Source: Roseovarius sp. (lineage in GTDB: Bacteria; Pseudomonadota; Alphaproteobacteria; Rhodobacterales; Rhodobacteraceae). Taken from it: 16,595 nucleotides of DNA. Location of the stretch: contig JALQUE010000348.1 in assembly GCA_023260815.1 (NCBI GenBank), positions 1 to 16,595 on the forward strand, read 5' to 3'. Under the pieces are notes generated by a model. It saw only the letters and a program-made list of their open reading frames with translations. It was not told the origin of the DNA and did not search any database. The position numbers and the translations under genes are program-made. The stretch's first letter is position 1; each line of letters opens with the position of its first letter. This document shows positions 1-7,532 of this stretch, piece by piece.

Positions 1-1227
1 CCGGGCGCTGCGCGGGGTGATACCCAGCCATTTTGCAAGATCATCGGCAGAAAAGTGATCTGACGGTCGGTTGGCCAGGAAGGCGAGAACGCGGTTGACG
101 GTCGCGATGCCGATGGTCGCGGCTTCGGCCTTTTTGAGGAGTGTGGGGCTGTTGCTCCAGTTTTCATAGCGCAGACGGGTATCGGAGCCGATGTTGTGCT
201 GCGTGATGCCGTTGGCATCTACAATCCAGATATCTTCGTCTGGCAGGGTGGCACGCCGCGCAAGCGTTTTTCGCACCAGTGACAAGGCCTCGTTGGCAGC
301 ATCCGCGACTCCGGCCACGATCACGGCGCCGATCCCGTAAGTCTGTTCGAAATCGCCCGCAAACCGGGCGGTTTCCGCGAGGCAGCTTTCCTGCTCGACA
401 TGGCGGCGTGTGGTGAGGATATGGGCCTCGGTCGGGGTGGCCCATTGCGCGACGCCGGAAAACCGTTCGGCCAAGGCATGCAGGCGTTTTTCGATGGGCA
501 GTCTGCGTCGATCAAGGATGCTGCGCACATCCACATTCTGCGCGCCGGAGGCCGCATCCTTGAAGCGGATCGCGACAAGGGCGATCTGCCGGTCGAGACG
601 CTGTCGTTCCTGCAGACGATCCTCGAGTGCGGTGATGGCCGTTCGTATCGCGGATTTGGAGGGCTGGATGCGATAGACCGGAACCGACATTTCGCGTAGC
701 CGTTCAAAGACGAAATGCACACTGGTGAGCGCGGCGGTGATCTGCTTTTGCTGCCACAAGGACGCGTGAAAGGTGGTGAGGTCCGCGACATCCTCGGCAG
801 AGGAGCATTCCTTGGTAAAGGTGTTGCCGATACCAAGATTGATTTCCTCCACGCATTCGCGGATATGCTCGCCTGCCGGGTGATCGATGCTGATGCACAT
901 GGAGTCGAGATCAATGTCGGACCGGTCGCGCGCCATTTCGAACAGCGCCCGGAAAATCGCCGTCTCGTCATAAGGCACGAACCCGATCGGCACACCTGTG
1001 ATGTGGGGCAGGGCGGTGATCTGCCCGATGAGGTAATCATAGGCCAGAGGCCCACCGATCAGGATCGCATCCGACGATGCCCTGTGCCTGTGGAACAGAT
1101 CCACGATATCCCGCGAGTCGCTGTAGGCATCGAGGTGGAACGTGAACTTTCCGAACTCGTGCCCTATGGCTTCGACCATGCCGATGACATCATAGGGGGC
1201 GAGAACGGTGATCCGGTCCTTTGGCAT
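1..1227 (-). CDS. Transcriptional regulator, C-terminus cut by window edge
   Basis: Hand translation gives 409 uninterrupted codons running off the left edge. The start is ATG 2 bp after the amidase stop (TGA-TC-ATG), so translation is probably coupled. Residues 1-110 read like a ligand-sensing alpha/beta domain (ITVLAPYDVIGMVEAIGHEF; DAILIGGPLAYDYLIG). Residues 148-200 contain FHASLW and VPVYRIQPSKSAIR. Residues 213-325 (QIALVAIRF, then ILTTRR and YGIGAVIVAG) resemble a degenerate nucleotide-cyclase/GGDEF-like fold without a GGDEF motif. Residues 372-409 are a helix-turn-helix start (FSADDLAKWLGITPRSAR). From memory this order matches an uncharacterised class of roughly 400-residue bacterial regulators found beside peptidase or amidase and transporter genes; no named member is recalled. 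It probably controls the operon it ends. The regulator role is fairly safe from the HTH; family and ligand are inference. Confidence 0.72.
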   Translation of the reverse strand, partial: MPKDRITVLAPYDVIGMVEAIGHEFGKFTFHLDAYSDSRDIVDLFHRHRASSDAILIGGPLAYDYLIGQITALPHITGVPIGFVPYDETAIFRALFEMARDRSDIDLDSMCISIDHPAGEHIRECVEEINLGIGNTFTKECSSAEDVADLTTFHASLWQQKQITAALTSVHFVFERLREMSVPVYRIQPSKSAIRTAITALEDRLQERQRLDRQIALVAIRFKDAASGAQNVDVRSILDRRRLPIEKRLHALAERFSGVAQWATPTEAHILTTRRHVEQESCLAETARFAGDFEQTYGIGAVIVAGVADAANEALSLVRKTLARRATLPDEDIWIVDANGITQHNIGSDTRLRYENWSNSPTLLKKAEAATIGIATVNRVLAFLANRPSDHFSADDLAKWLGITPRSAR

Positions 1228-1229
1228 GA

Positions 1230-2642
1230 TCAGAGGTCTGCGATCTTGTCCCAAGGCTGCGCCGCTTCGAAATCGGCGGCCAGTCTGAGCACAAGATCGT
1301 CCTCAAGGCGGCGCCCGGCGATCTGCAACCCGACGGGAAGCCCGTCGTCGCAGACCCCGCAGGGCACCGAGATCACCGGGTGGCCCGTCATGTTCATCGG
1401 GTATGTCAGGAACCATCCGATCAGCGGATTGACGGGCCGTCCCGCGATCTGCGATGGCGGTCCGTCGGACTGGGCAAAGGCGGTAACGCAGGTTGTGGGG
1501 CAGAGCAGGATATCGATCTTTGCGAACATGTCGGTCATGATTTGCCAGACCCGGTCGCGCGTCTTGGTGGCCGTGCCGAAGCGCACCATGTCGATCCCGC
1601 GCCCGTCTTCGATCAGGGTCTGGACCACCGGTTCGAGCAGATCGAGATCGCCCGCGTCAAGCGCGCCATACAGCCCCGCGACCTTGGCCCGCCACAGATC
1701 CATGAACGCGGCTTCGGTGTCGTCGGGCAGCGTCAGACTGGCGTCGATCACCTGACAGCCCAATGCCTCGAACACCTTGGCGCCGTTTCGGCAGGCCTGG
1801 GCGACATCGGCGCGCACCGGGAAGATGCCAAGGTCCGGGCTGTAGCCAACGCGGATATCGCCAAGCGGCCTGAGCGCCGAGCGGTTTTGCGGCTCGAACG
1901 GCAGGCCGAAAAGGCCGCCAGCGGTGGGGCCGAGCATTGCGCGATACAGCAGATCGGCATCCGCCACGCTGCGCGCGATTGGGCCGTTATGGAAATAGGG
2001 GGTGTGGCTGAAAAAGCTTTGCGCGACATCCGGCACGCGCCCGAAGGTCGGCTTGAACCCCACGGTGCCGCAGAGGCTGGCGGGAATGCGGATTGATCCG
2101 GCCCCGTCGCTGCCTTCGGCGAATGGCACCAGACCCGCAGCCACTGCAGCCGCCGACCCGCCGCTGGAGCCGCCTGCGATCCGGTCCAGCCGCCAGGGGT
2201 TGTTCGTGGGGCCGAAGATCGCATTGTCGGTGACCGCCTTATGCCCGAATTCCGGCGTGTTGGTCTTGCCCAGGACCACGGCGCCCTGATCCTTGAGCCG
2301 CGTGACAAGGGCCGCATCCTCGGAGGGCACCCAATCTTTGAAAAGGCGCGAGCCGCGCGTCGTGCGGATGCCTGCCGTCGGCGTCAGATCCTTGAGCACG
2401 ATGGGCAGACCCAAGAGACTGCGCCTCGCCGCCGAGCCCGCCGCGATCTGGCTGTCGAGAGCATCGGCCGTCTCAAGCGCGCGGTCGGCATCCAGCGTGC
2501 AGATCGCGTTGATCTTGGGGTTGTGCGCCTCGATCTTGTCGAGAAAGGCGCCCGTCACCGCGCGGCAGCTGATATGGCGGTCACGGATCAATGCGGCCAG
2601 ATCCACCGCGGAAATCAGGGTGATGTCATCGGACTGGGACAC
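1230..2642 (-). CDS. Amidase signature (AS) family hydrolase
   Basis: Predicted cytoplasmic amidase of 470 residues, the usual AS-family length, hydrolysing a carboxamide to acid plus ammonia or amine. The Ser-cisSer-Lys triad is visible: Lys84 in VLKD, Ser160 in GGSSGGSAAA and Ser183 in GSDGAGSIRIPA. The start is GTG, with GAGGA placed 7 bases upstream; the nearest upstream ATG is out of frame. It lies 57 bp downstream of the AtoE-type permease and 2 bp upstream of the regulator, so the permease may import or export the short-chain acid made from the amide. Substrate cannot be read from the sequence. GatA (the glutamyl-tRNA amidotransferase subunit) belongs to the same family, but there are no gatB/gatC neighbours, so a catabolic amidase is preferred. 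Confidence 0.93.
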   Translation of the reverse strand: MSQSDDITLISAVDLAALIRDRHISCRAVTGAFLDKIEAHNPKINAICTLDADRALETADALDSQIAAGSAARRSLLGLPIVLKDLTPTAGIRTTRGSRLFKDWVPSEDAALVTRLKDQGAVVLGKTNTPEFGHKAVTDNAIFGPTNNPWRLDRIAGGSSGGSAAAVAAGLVPFAEGSDGAGSIRIPASLCGTVGFKPTFGRVPDVAQSFFSHTPYFHNGPIARSVADADLLYRAMLGPTAGGLFGLPFEPQNRSALRPLGDIRVGYSPDLGIFPVRADVAQACRNGAKVFEALGCQVIDASLTLPDDTEAAFMDLWRAKVAGLYGALDAGDLDLLEPVVQTLIEDGRGIDMVRFGTATKTRDRVWQIMTDMFAKIDILLCPTTCVTAFAQSDGPPSQIAGRPVNPLIGWFLTYPMNMTGHPVISVPCGVCDDGLPVGLQIAGRRLEDDLVLRLAADFEAAQPWDKIADL

Positions 2643-2699
2643 GGGCTTATCCTCATGTGTCGGAATGGGACGCCCGATGAACAGGCGCCCCGGTTTTGC

Positions 2700-4058
2700 T
2701 CAGACAGCGAGCAGGATACCACCAATGACCACACCGCTGACCAGCAGGACAACAGCCGTATAGCCCATGATGTCGCGAATGCCCAAGCCGGCAATGGCCA
2801 GCATCGGCAAGGTCCAGAACGGCTGGATCATGTTCGTCCACGCCTCGCCCCAGGCGACGCCAAGTGCCACACGCGGCATATCGGCGCCCAGTTCCTGTGC
2901 CGCCTGGATCATGATCGGCCCCTGCACGGCCCACTGACCCCCGCCCGAGGGCACGAACATGTTGACCAGTCCCGCGCCGAGGAACGAGAAAAACGGCAGC
3001 GTCTGCGCGGTCGAGATCGACACGAAGCCAGCGGCCAGCGCCGCGGCCAGCCCCGTTCCGGTCATCATGCCCATGATCCCGCCATAGAACGGGAATTGCA
3101 GGATGATCCCATAGGATGCCTTGGCGCCGCCCTGAAAGCTTTGGCTGTAGGCATGGGCGTTGGGCGTCAGAACAAGGCCCAGTGCAAAGAAACTCAGGAT
3201 GACGCTGTTGAGCGTGACCGCCCCGCCATCGGCAAAATAGGTGATCAGATAAAGCGAGGCGAGAAGCCCGAGGATCAGCGTGACAAAGCGGCTGCGTTCC
3301 AGCCACTCTGCCGGTGTGCGTCCGGTCGCGCCGGGATGGTTGCCGGTTGCGCCTTCGGTGCTTGGCGATGTGACGGGGTCCAGCGCCTCTTCGATCTCAT
3401 CTAAGGTTGCGGGAATGCTTTTGCGCTCGGCGGGATCCTTGGGACGCATCATGGTGTTGACCAGCGGCACAATCACGGCAAGGCTGAGAATGATCAGCAG
3501 GTTGGTGCCCGAAAGCAGCGTTTCGCTGACCGGGACGACGCCCATGGTGTCCTCCAGGAAGTGGCCCGGCGTGGCGATGATGGTCGGAATGGCGCCGCTA
3601 TAGCCGCCGTGCCACACCAGAAAGCCGGAATAGGTCGCCGCGACGATCAGCGGATAATGCACCTTGTCGCGATGCACGATCCCCATCTGCCGCGCGACGA
3701 TGGCGCCGGCAACCAGGCCGAACCCCCAGGAAAACAGGCTGCAGGCCATCATCACAAGCGTTGTCAGGATGATGATCTGGACCTCGTTCTGTGGAATGCG
3801 GGCGAAGGCGACAAGCGCCCGGTGAACCAGCGGCGTATGCGCCAGCGCGAACCCCGTGGCCAGAACGAGCGTGGCCTGAGCGGTGAAGGTCAGGATCTTG
3901 AAAAACCCTTGCCCCCAGAACTCGGCCACTGCCGCCGGGCCGTAGCCTTGTGCCATGCCCAGCACGAATGTCAGCGCGCTGAGAAAAAAGACGAACACGA
4001 AGGCGTCGGGCAGGAAGCGCTCGGCGACTTGTGTGAAGACGGATGATATGGCTCTCAT
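2700..4058 (-). CDS. atoE: AtoE-type short-chain fatty acid permease
   Basis: Integral membrane protein of 452 residues, close to the roughly 440 of E. coli AtoE. It begins MRAISSVFTQVAERFLPDAF and is hydrophobic throughout except for a polar cytoplasmic-type loop at about residues 225-275 (AERKSIPATLDEIEEALDP). Family-typical stretches include LVWHGGYSGAIPT, FPFYGGIMGMMTGTGLA, and MFVPSGGGQWAVQGPI followed by WGEAWTNMIQPFW. The start is fixed by GGGAGGA 6 bases upstream; a possible start nine codons earlier lacks such a site. The gap to the upstream TauE-type gene is 41 bp and to the amidase 57 bp, so it is a middle gene of the operon. The classical partner genes (acetoacetate CoA-transferase) are absent, so its substrate here may be a different short-chain carboxylate. 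Confidence 0.92.
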   Translation of the reverse strand: MRAISSVFTQVAERFLPDAFVFVFFLSALTFVLGMAQGYGPAAVAEFWGQGFFKILTFTAQATLVLATGFALAHTPLVHRALVAFARIPQNEVQIIILTTLVMMACSLFSWGFGLVAGAIVARQMGIVHRDKVHYPLIVAATYSGFLVWHGGYSGAIPTIIATPGHFLEDTMGVVPVSETLLSGTNLLIILSLAVIVPLVNTMMRPKDPAERKSIPATLDEIEEALDPVTSPSTEGATGNHPGATGRTPAEWLERSRFVTLILGLLASLYLITYFADGGAVTLNSVILSFFALGLVLTPNAHAYSQSFQGGAKASYGIILQFPFYGGIMGMMTGTGLAAALAAGFVSISTAQTLPFFSFLGAGLVNMFVPSGGGQWAVQGPIMIQAAQELGADMPRVALGVAWGEAWTNMIQPFWTLPMLAIAGLGIRDIMGYTAVVLLVSGVVIGGILLAV

Positions 4059-4099
4059 GTTTTTCCTCCCATGAATGAATGCCATGTGTCGGCGCGGCG

Positions 4100-4828
4100 C
4101 TATCCTCCCAGAAGCGTTGCGACGACAAGATAAGTCCCGGTCAGCAGAAGCAGCCCGTAGGCTATCCCCATGAACAGACCGTGGCTGATGCGTGAAAACA
4201 GGACCTGGCCCGCCACGATCCCGATGGCCGTGGCCGGTGTCAGCGACAGCGCGGTCAGCATCGTGCCGGTCGAGGCGGGGCTGGTGGCGATTTGCAGGCC
4301 CAGACTGATGGAATAAATGAACAGAAAGTAGGCAAGTGTCGTGGCGCGCAGAACCGTGGGCGGTATCCCGGCCCCCGCGAAATACAACAGCAGCGGCGGA
4401 CCGGGCATCCCAAGCCCACTGGTCAGCGCCCCGGACAGCCCGCCCGCCACACTGTCGCGGGCGGGGGTGCGGGCGAGGCGGTATTTGCAAAGGATCAGCC
4501 CCGTGAACGTCAGAACCGTCAGGCCGATCGCGACTTTGAGGTAATCGGGGTTCGCGAACAGATAGATGACGATGCCGAAGGGCGCCCCGAGGGAGCTGCC
4601 AAGCACAAGCCGCTTGACCAAGGGGCGGTCGATATCGCCCATGACCTTGGGCAGCATCACCAGCGAAATCAGGATCGACAGGACGATGTTGATCTGAATC
4701 GCCTCGCCCACCGGATAGACCAGCAACAGGAACGGTGTCGCGAGAACGGAAAACCCGAACCCTGTGCAAGCCTGCAGCAAGGCCGCGACGACGACGATGA
4801 TATTGGCGATCAAGAGGTCAGCCATCAT
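4100..4828 (-). CDS. TauE/SafE-family membrane permease
   Basis: Inner-membrane permease of 242 residues with about eight hydrophobic segments. Both family-typical glycine-rich motifs are present: TGFGFSVLATPFLLL near the N-terminus and SGLGMPGPPLLLY in the middle (about residues 137-149). Family members move organosulfonates, sulfite or other small organic anions; the substrate here is unknown. Two ATGs stand in tandem at 4828 and 4825. GGGGA lies 2 bases before the first and 5 before the second, so the second may be the true start. An in-frame stop a few codons upstream excludes a longer N-terminus. The 23-codon frame at 4818-4889 overlaps this start, and the ribosome binding site lies in a hairpin, which suggests coupled or conditional translation. 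First full-size gene of the minus-strand operon. Confidence 0.88.
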   Translation of the reverse strand: MMADLLIANIIVVVAALLQACTGFGFSVLATPFLLLVYPVGEAIQINIVLSILISLVMLPKVMGDIDRPLVKRLVLGSSLGAPFGIVIYLFANPDYLKVAIGLTVLTFTGLILCKYRLARTPARDSVAGGLSGALTSGLGMPGPPLLLYFAGAGIPPTVLRATTLAYFLFIYSISLGLQIATSPASTGTMLTALSLTPATAIGIVAGQVLFSRISHGLFMGIAYGLLLLTGTYLVVATLLGG

Positions 4829-4889
4829 TGTCCCCGGTCACGCGTGTCGGGGTACATTTGAAATGCTGTCGCGCGGGGGGTGCGATCAT
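4818..4889 (-). CDS. Possible 23-residue leader peptide overlapping the TauE start
   Basis: ATG at 4889 has AGGAGGA with 7 intervening bases, the best ribosome binding site seen in the window. The 23-codon frame begins MIAPPARQHFKC and ends in TGA at 4820-4818, eight bases inside the TauE-type gene. It overlaps that start as in translationally coupled pairs, and it passes through the hairpin that hides the downstream gene's GGGGA. It has no hydrophobic segment and no run of one amino acid that would mark a classical attenuator. Not recognised as a known peptide. The strength of the site and the overlap argue for real translation; the shortness leaves chance open. Confidence 0.4.
   Translation of the reverse strand: MIAPPARQHFKCTPTRVTGDNDG
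4831..4852 (-). promoter_or_regulatory. Hairpin sequestering the TauE-type gene's ribosome binding site
   Basis: On the minus-strand transcript CCCCG (4852-4848) can pair with CGGGG (4836-4832) across an 11-base loop. The 3' arm contains the GGGGA that serves as Shine-Dalgarno for the starts at 4828/4825. Ribosomes reading the small upstream frame would melt this stem. The stem is seen in sequence; its function is inferred. Confidence 0.4.
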
Positions 4890-5152
4890 TTGGCGGTCCT
4901 CCTGCGCAAGCTCTATTTTCATGGGATGTGACGGACAATGTCTGAAACAGGACCGAAAATGGCGTGGCCTTTTGGAGGGTCGAATTGGGGAAAAGGGCGT
5001 TCTGGAAAGGTTGCGGGAGGATGTGCAATTAGATCGGAACCCAATCGCAACTCGGTGCACAGCAGATTGTCATCATTATCGCTGTGGCGAGCAAAAAGGC
5101 GCCTTAAGCCGCCCTGCCGTATTTGCTTTTCAAATACTAAGTGTTTAAGCTT
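4890..5152. other. Gene-free divergent region
   Basis: Separates the minus-strand TauE/AtoE/amidase operon from the plus-strand Nudix gene, so promoters for both should lie here. Apart from the AGGAGGA of the small minus-strand frame (4897-4903) no convincing operator was found. A weak -10-like TACTAA at 5135-5140 lies 12 bases before the Nudix ATG without a clear -35. Short open frames in this stretch have no family-like protein pattern. The last 50 bp are more AT-rich than the surroundings. Confidence 0.5.
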
Positions 5153-5638
5153 ATGTCCTTAAAAAGGGCAGGCAATAAATTGAAAAATCACCTTAAATCC
5201 GTTTGGAACGGTTTCGTGGAGCCGATGTTGAGGCGTCCGAAGCGGGTTCAGTTCGCGGCGCTTTGCTATGACAGGGAGGGGCCAGAGAAGAAAGTCCTGT
5301 TGGTCACAAGCAGAGGAACAGGGCGATGGATCGTGCCGAAAGGCTGGCCGATCAAGGGGTTGGAGTCGCCCGAAACCGCTTTGCAGGAGGCGTGGGAGGA
5401 AGCGGGCGTTCGGCGTGGAGAGGCGACGGCCAAGCCGCTTGGCAGCTATCAATATGACAAGGCGCTGCCCGGAGACTGGAGCTTGTCTGTCATGACGATT
5501 GTATATCCGGTGAAAGTGCTTGAATTATCAAATGATTATCCCGAAGCGGATCAGCGGACGCGTAAGTGGGTTGCGCCCTCCGAGGCTGCGGAACTGGTTG
5601 ACGAACCCGAATTGAAAGACCTTCTGACGTCCTTCTGA
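5153..5638 (+). CDS. Nudix hydrolase, diphosphoinositol-polyphosphatase-like
   Basis: Predicted cytoplasmic pyrophosphohydrolase of 161 residues. The core RWIVPKGWPIKGLESPETAL (59-77) followed by QEAWEEAGV (78-86) is the Nudix box in the form typical of the bacterial DIPP-like (NUDT4-related) branch. The metal-binding E82/E83 and the glycine are kept. Gln78 replaces the usual Arg, and the first consensus Glu position is Leu70 (Glu71 is next door), so the box is degenerate. Relatives hydrolyse inositol pyrophosphates, diadenosine polyphosphates or polyphosphate. The start is uncertain: ATG 5153 has no obvious ribosome binding site, GTG 5141 is in frame, and TTG 5180 has AAGGGCAGG upstream. The PiT-type phosphate permease follows after 78 bp, which fits a phosphate-related role. 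Confidence 0.85.
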   Translation: MSLKRAGNKLKNHLKSVWNGFVEPMLRRPKRVQFAALCYDREGPEKKVLLVTSRGTGRWIVPKGWPIKGLESPETALQEAWEEAGVRRGEATAKPLGSYQYDKALPGDWSLSVMTIVYPVKVLELSNDYPEADQRTRKWVAPSEAAELVDEPELKDLLTSF

Positions 5639-5690
5639 AATGGATTTTGTGTTCGCGGCCGATTGATTGCGCCGGACCATGAGAGTAGAG

Positions 5691-5711
5691 ACCCCGCACG
5701 CGACGCGGGGT
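5691..5711 (+). promoter_or_regulatory. Hairpin over the ribosome binding site of the phosphate permease
   Basis: ACCCCGC (5691-5697) and GCGGGGT (5705-5711) are perfect complements around a 7-base loop. The 3' arm contains the only Shine-Dalgarno-like bases (GCGGGG) before ATG 5717. No U-run follows, so it is not a standard terminator; an inhibitory translation hairpin is the better reading. Confidence 0.45.
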
Positions 5712-5716
5712 AATGC

Positions 5717-7201
5717 ATGGCCGACAGAGATTTTGAAGCGCGCCACCTCGAGACCCTCGACAGGGATCTCGGGCGGATGACAACGTTTGAGCAGGCGACG
5801 GCCTTTGTCGGGCGTCCGCTGATCGGGAAGGGGATCGCGTTTCTCTTTCTTCTGGCTGCGGCGCTTTTTGCCACGATTGCGTTCAGTGATGCGGATAACC
5901 CTGTTCTGATCATTCTTGCGGCCACATTCGGGGCCTACATGGCCCTGAATATCGGCGCGAACGATGTCGCCAACAACATGGGCCCGGCTGTCGGAGCGAA
6001 TGCCGTGACCTTGGGTGGCGCAATCGCGATTGCGGCCATCTGTGAAACCGCAGGCGCGTTGATCGCGGGTGGGGACGTGGTCTCGACCATTGCGAAAGGC
6101 ATCATCGCGCCTGAAAGCCTTGGATCGGTTGATGTCTTCATCTGGGCGATGATGGCGGCGCTTCTTTCCTCGGCATTGTGGGTGAACCTTGCGACATGGG
6201 TCGGGGCGCCGGTGTCGACGACGCATTCCGTTGTCGGAGGCGTGATGGGCGCAGGTATCGCCGCTGCAGGGTTCGCCGCGGTCAGCTGGGACCAGATGGG
6301 CATGATTGCCGCCAGCTGGATCATCTCGCCGATCATGGGGGGGGCGATTGCGGCTGGTTTCCTTTGGTTCATCAAGGAACGGATCATATACCGCGACGAC
6401 AAGATCGCAGCGGCGCGCACATGGGTTCCCGTGCTGGTCGGCGTGATGGCGGGTGTTTTTGCGGCTTACCTTTCCATGAAGGGGCTGAAGAACCTGATCA
6501 AGATCGACCTTGCCACGGCGCTGGCAATCGGCGGCGGCATCGGAGTTTTGATCTGGGGTGTCATGATCCCGGTGATACGCAGGCAATCCGAAGGTTTGGA
6601 AAACCGCAACAAATCGCTCAAGGTGTTGTTCGGCATTCCGCTTATCGTTTCGGCCGCGCTGCTGAGTTTTGCGCATGGGGCGAACGATGTGGCCAATGCG
6701 GTTGGTCCGCTTGCCGCCATCGTGCAGGCATCGCAGAGCGGTGAATTCGTGGATGCTTTTGCAATCCCGCTTTGGGTGATGCTGATCGGGGCGTTCGGGA
6801 TATCCTTTGGGCTTTTTATCTTTGGTCCGCGTCTGATCCGGATCGTGGGAAATGAAATCACCAAGTTGAACCCGATGCGGGCCTATTGCGTGGCCTTGTC
6901 CGCGGCAATCACCGTTATCTTCGCCAGTTGGCTCGGACTTCCGGTCAGTTCCACACATATCGCTGTTGGCGGTGTTTTCGGCGTCGGGTTTTTCCGGGAA
7001 TGGTATGCGCAACGGCGTGTGCCCATGGCGCGTCGCATTGCGCCCGAACCCGCCGTGATCGCAAGAGAGGAACGGCGCAGGAGAAAGCTGGTCCGGCGGT
7101 CGCATGTCATGACGATCGCGGCCGCCTGGGTCATCACCGTGCCGGCGGCGGCGTTGCTGTCGGCGATCATTTTCAAGGTGATTTCGGTGCTGGCTGCTTG
7201 A
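5717..7201 (+). CDS. pit: PiT-family inorganic phosphate permease
   Basis: Integral membrane low-affinity phosphate symporter of 494 residues. It carries both inverted-repeat PHO4 signature copies: GANDVANNMGPAVGA at about residues 80-94 and AHGANDVANAVGPLAAI at about residues 319-335. Each is followed by a second conserved block (GAPVSTTHSVVGGVMGAGI; LPVSSTHIAVGGVFGVGF). The first 40 residues are a polar extension before the first membrane segment. The ATG lies behind the hairpin at 5691-5711. No DUF47/PhoU-like partner gene, common beside Pit in rhizobia, is adjacent; the Nudix gene takes that place. In the family the substrate is phosphate complexed with a divalent cation. Confidence 0.93.
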   Translation: MADRDFEARHLETLDRDLGRMTTFEQATAFVGRPLIGKGIAFLFLLAAALFATIAFSDADNPVLIILAATFGAYMALNIGANDVANNMGPAVGANAVTLGGAIAIAAICETAGALIAGGDVVSTIAKGIIAPESLGSVDVFIWAMMAALLSSALWVNLATWVGAPVSTTHSVVGGVMGAGIAAAGFAAVSWDQMGMIAASWIISPIMGGAIAAGFLWFIKERIIYRDDKIAAARTWVPVLVGVMAGVFAAYLSMKGLKNLIKIDLATALAIGGGIGVLIWGVMIPVIRRQSEGLENRNKSLKVLFGIPLIVSAALLSFAHGANDVANAVGPLAAIVQASQSGEFVDAFAIPLWVMLIGAFGISFGLFIFGPRLIRIVGNEITKLNPMRAYCVALSAAITVIFASWLGLPVSSTHIAVGGVFGVGFFREWYAQRRVPMARRIAPEPAVIAREERRRRKLVRRSHVMTIAAAWVITVPAAALLSAIIFKVISVLAA

Positions 7202-7373
7202 GGCGAGCTGTTAGTCGATATGCGCGGCAGAGCAACGAGGGCGGACGCTTGGGGCTGATCGATTGACCTGATATCCATGCAACCTTGGCCCAGGACTGGA
7301 TGCGCGCCCATATCCATGCCGGTTGCCTGGTCCCAAACGTTTAGACGTCCTGGGACTTCCCATGAACAGCGAT

Positions 7374-7395
7374 GGGGATGCCTTATGGCGTCCCC
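7374..7395. terminator. Candidate bidirectional hairpin between convergent genes
   Basis: Nine-base arms with a TTAT loop and one T-G wobble give a strong GC-rich stem about 170 bp past the pit stop. There is no U-tract on either strand, so this may be a Rho-assisted end or part of a structured RNA rather than an intrinsic terminator. Confidence 0.3.
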
Positions 7396-7514
7396 ACTGT
7401 CCGGCGACCGGCCCTATGACATGCCTTGGCTTTTCTGAAACAGGGGATGTCACATGTCGCACCGCACCGTCGGCTGTCCGCTGGACCGCGTGAGGCCCAA
7501 GGGCCGCAACGATT

Positions 7515-7532
7515 GAAACGCTACCGCGTTTC
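7515..7532 (-). terminator. Candidate hairpin just after the nsrR-like gene
   Basis: Perfect 7-base arms GAAACGC / GCGTTTC with a 4-base loop, starting 6 bp beyond the nsrR-like stop. The position suits transcript termination; the following bases (AATCG) lack a U-run, so the call is weak. Confidence 0.35.

Noticed and set aside
715..1755. Plus-strand open frame crossing the regulator/amidase junction
   Set aside because: It overlaps two well-supported minus-strand genes in antisense and has no family-like motif.
4059..4769. Upstream extension of the AtoE reading frame to a 689-codon protein
   Set aside because: The extension is the out-of-frame shadow of the TauE-type gene. The ATG at 4058 has a strong ribosome binding site and matches the AtoE N-terminus.
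5000..5040. SD-like GGGAGG followed by ATG in the divergent region as a plus-strand leader peptide
   Set aside because: The ATG abuts the purine run with no spacing and the frame closes after three codons.
6337..6344. Run of eight G in pit, possible phase-variable tract
   Set aside because: The frame is intact and encodes Met-Gly-Gly-Ala in a conserved membrane region. One G8 tract in GC-rich DNA is not enough to claim phase variation.
5528..7105. Minus-strand open frame of about 525 codons opposite pit
   Set aside because: Highly charged low-complexity translation, opposite a clear PHO4-family gene.
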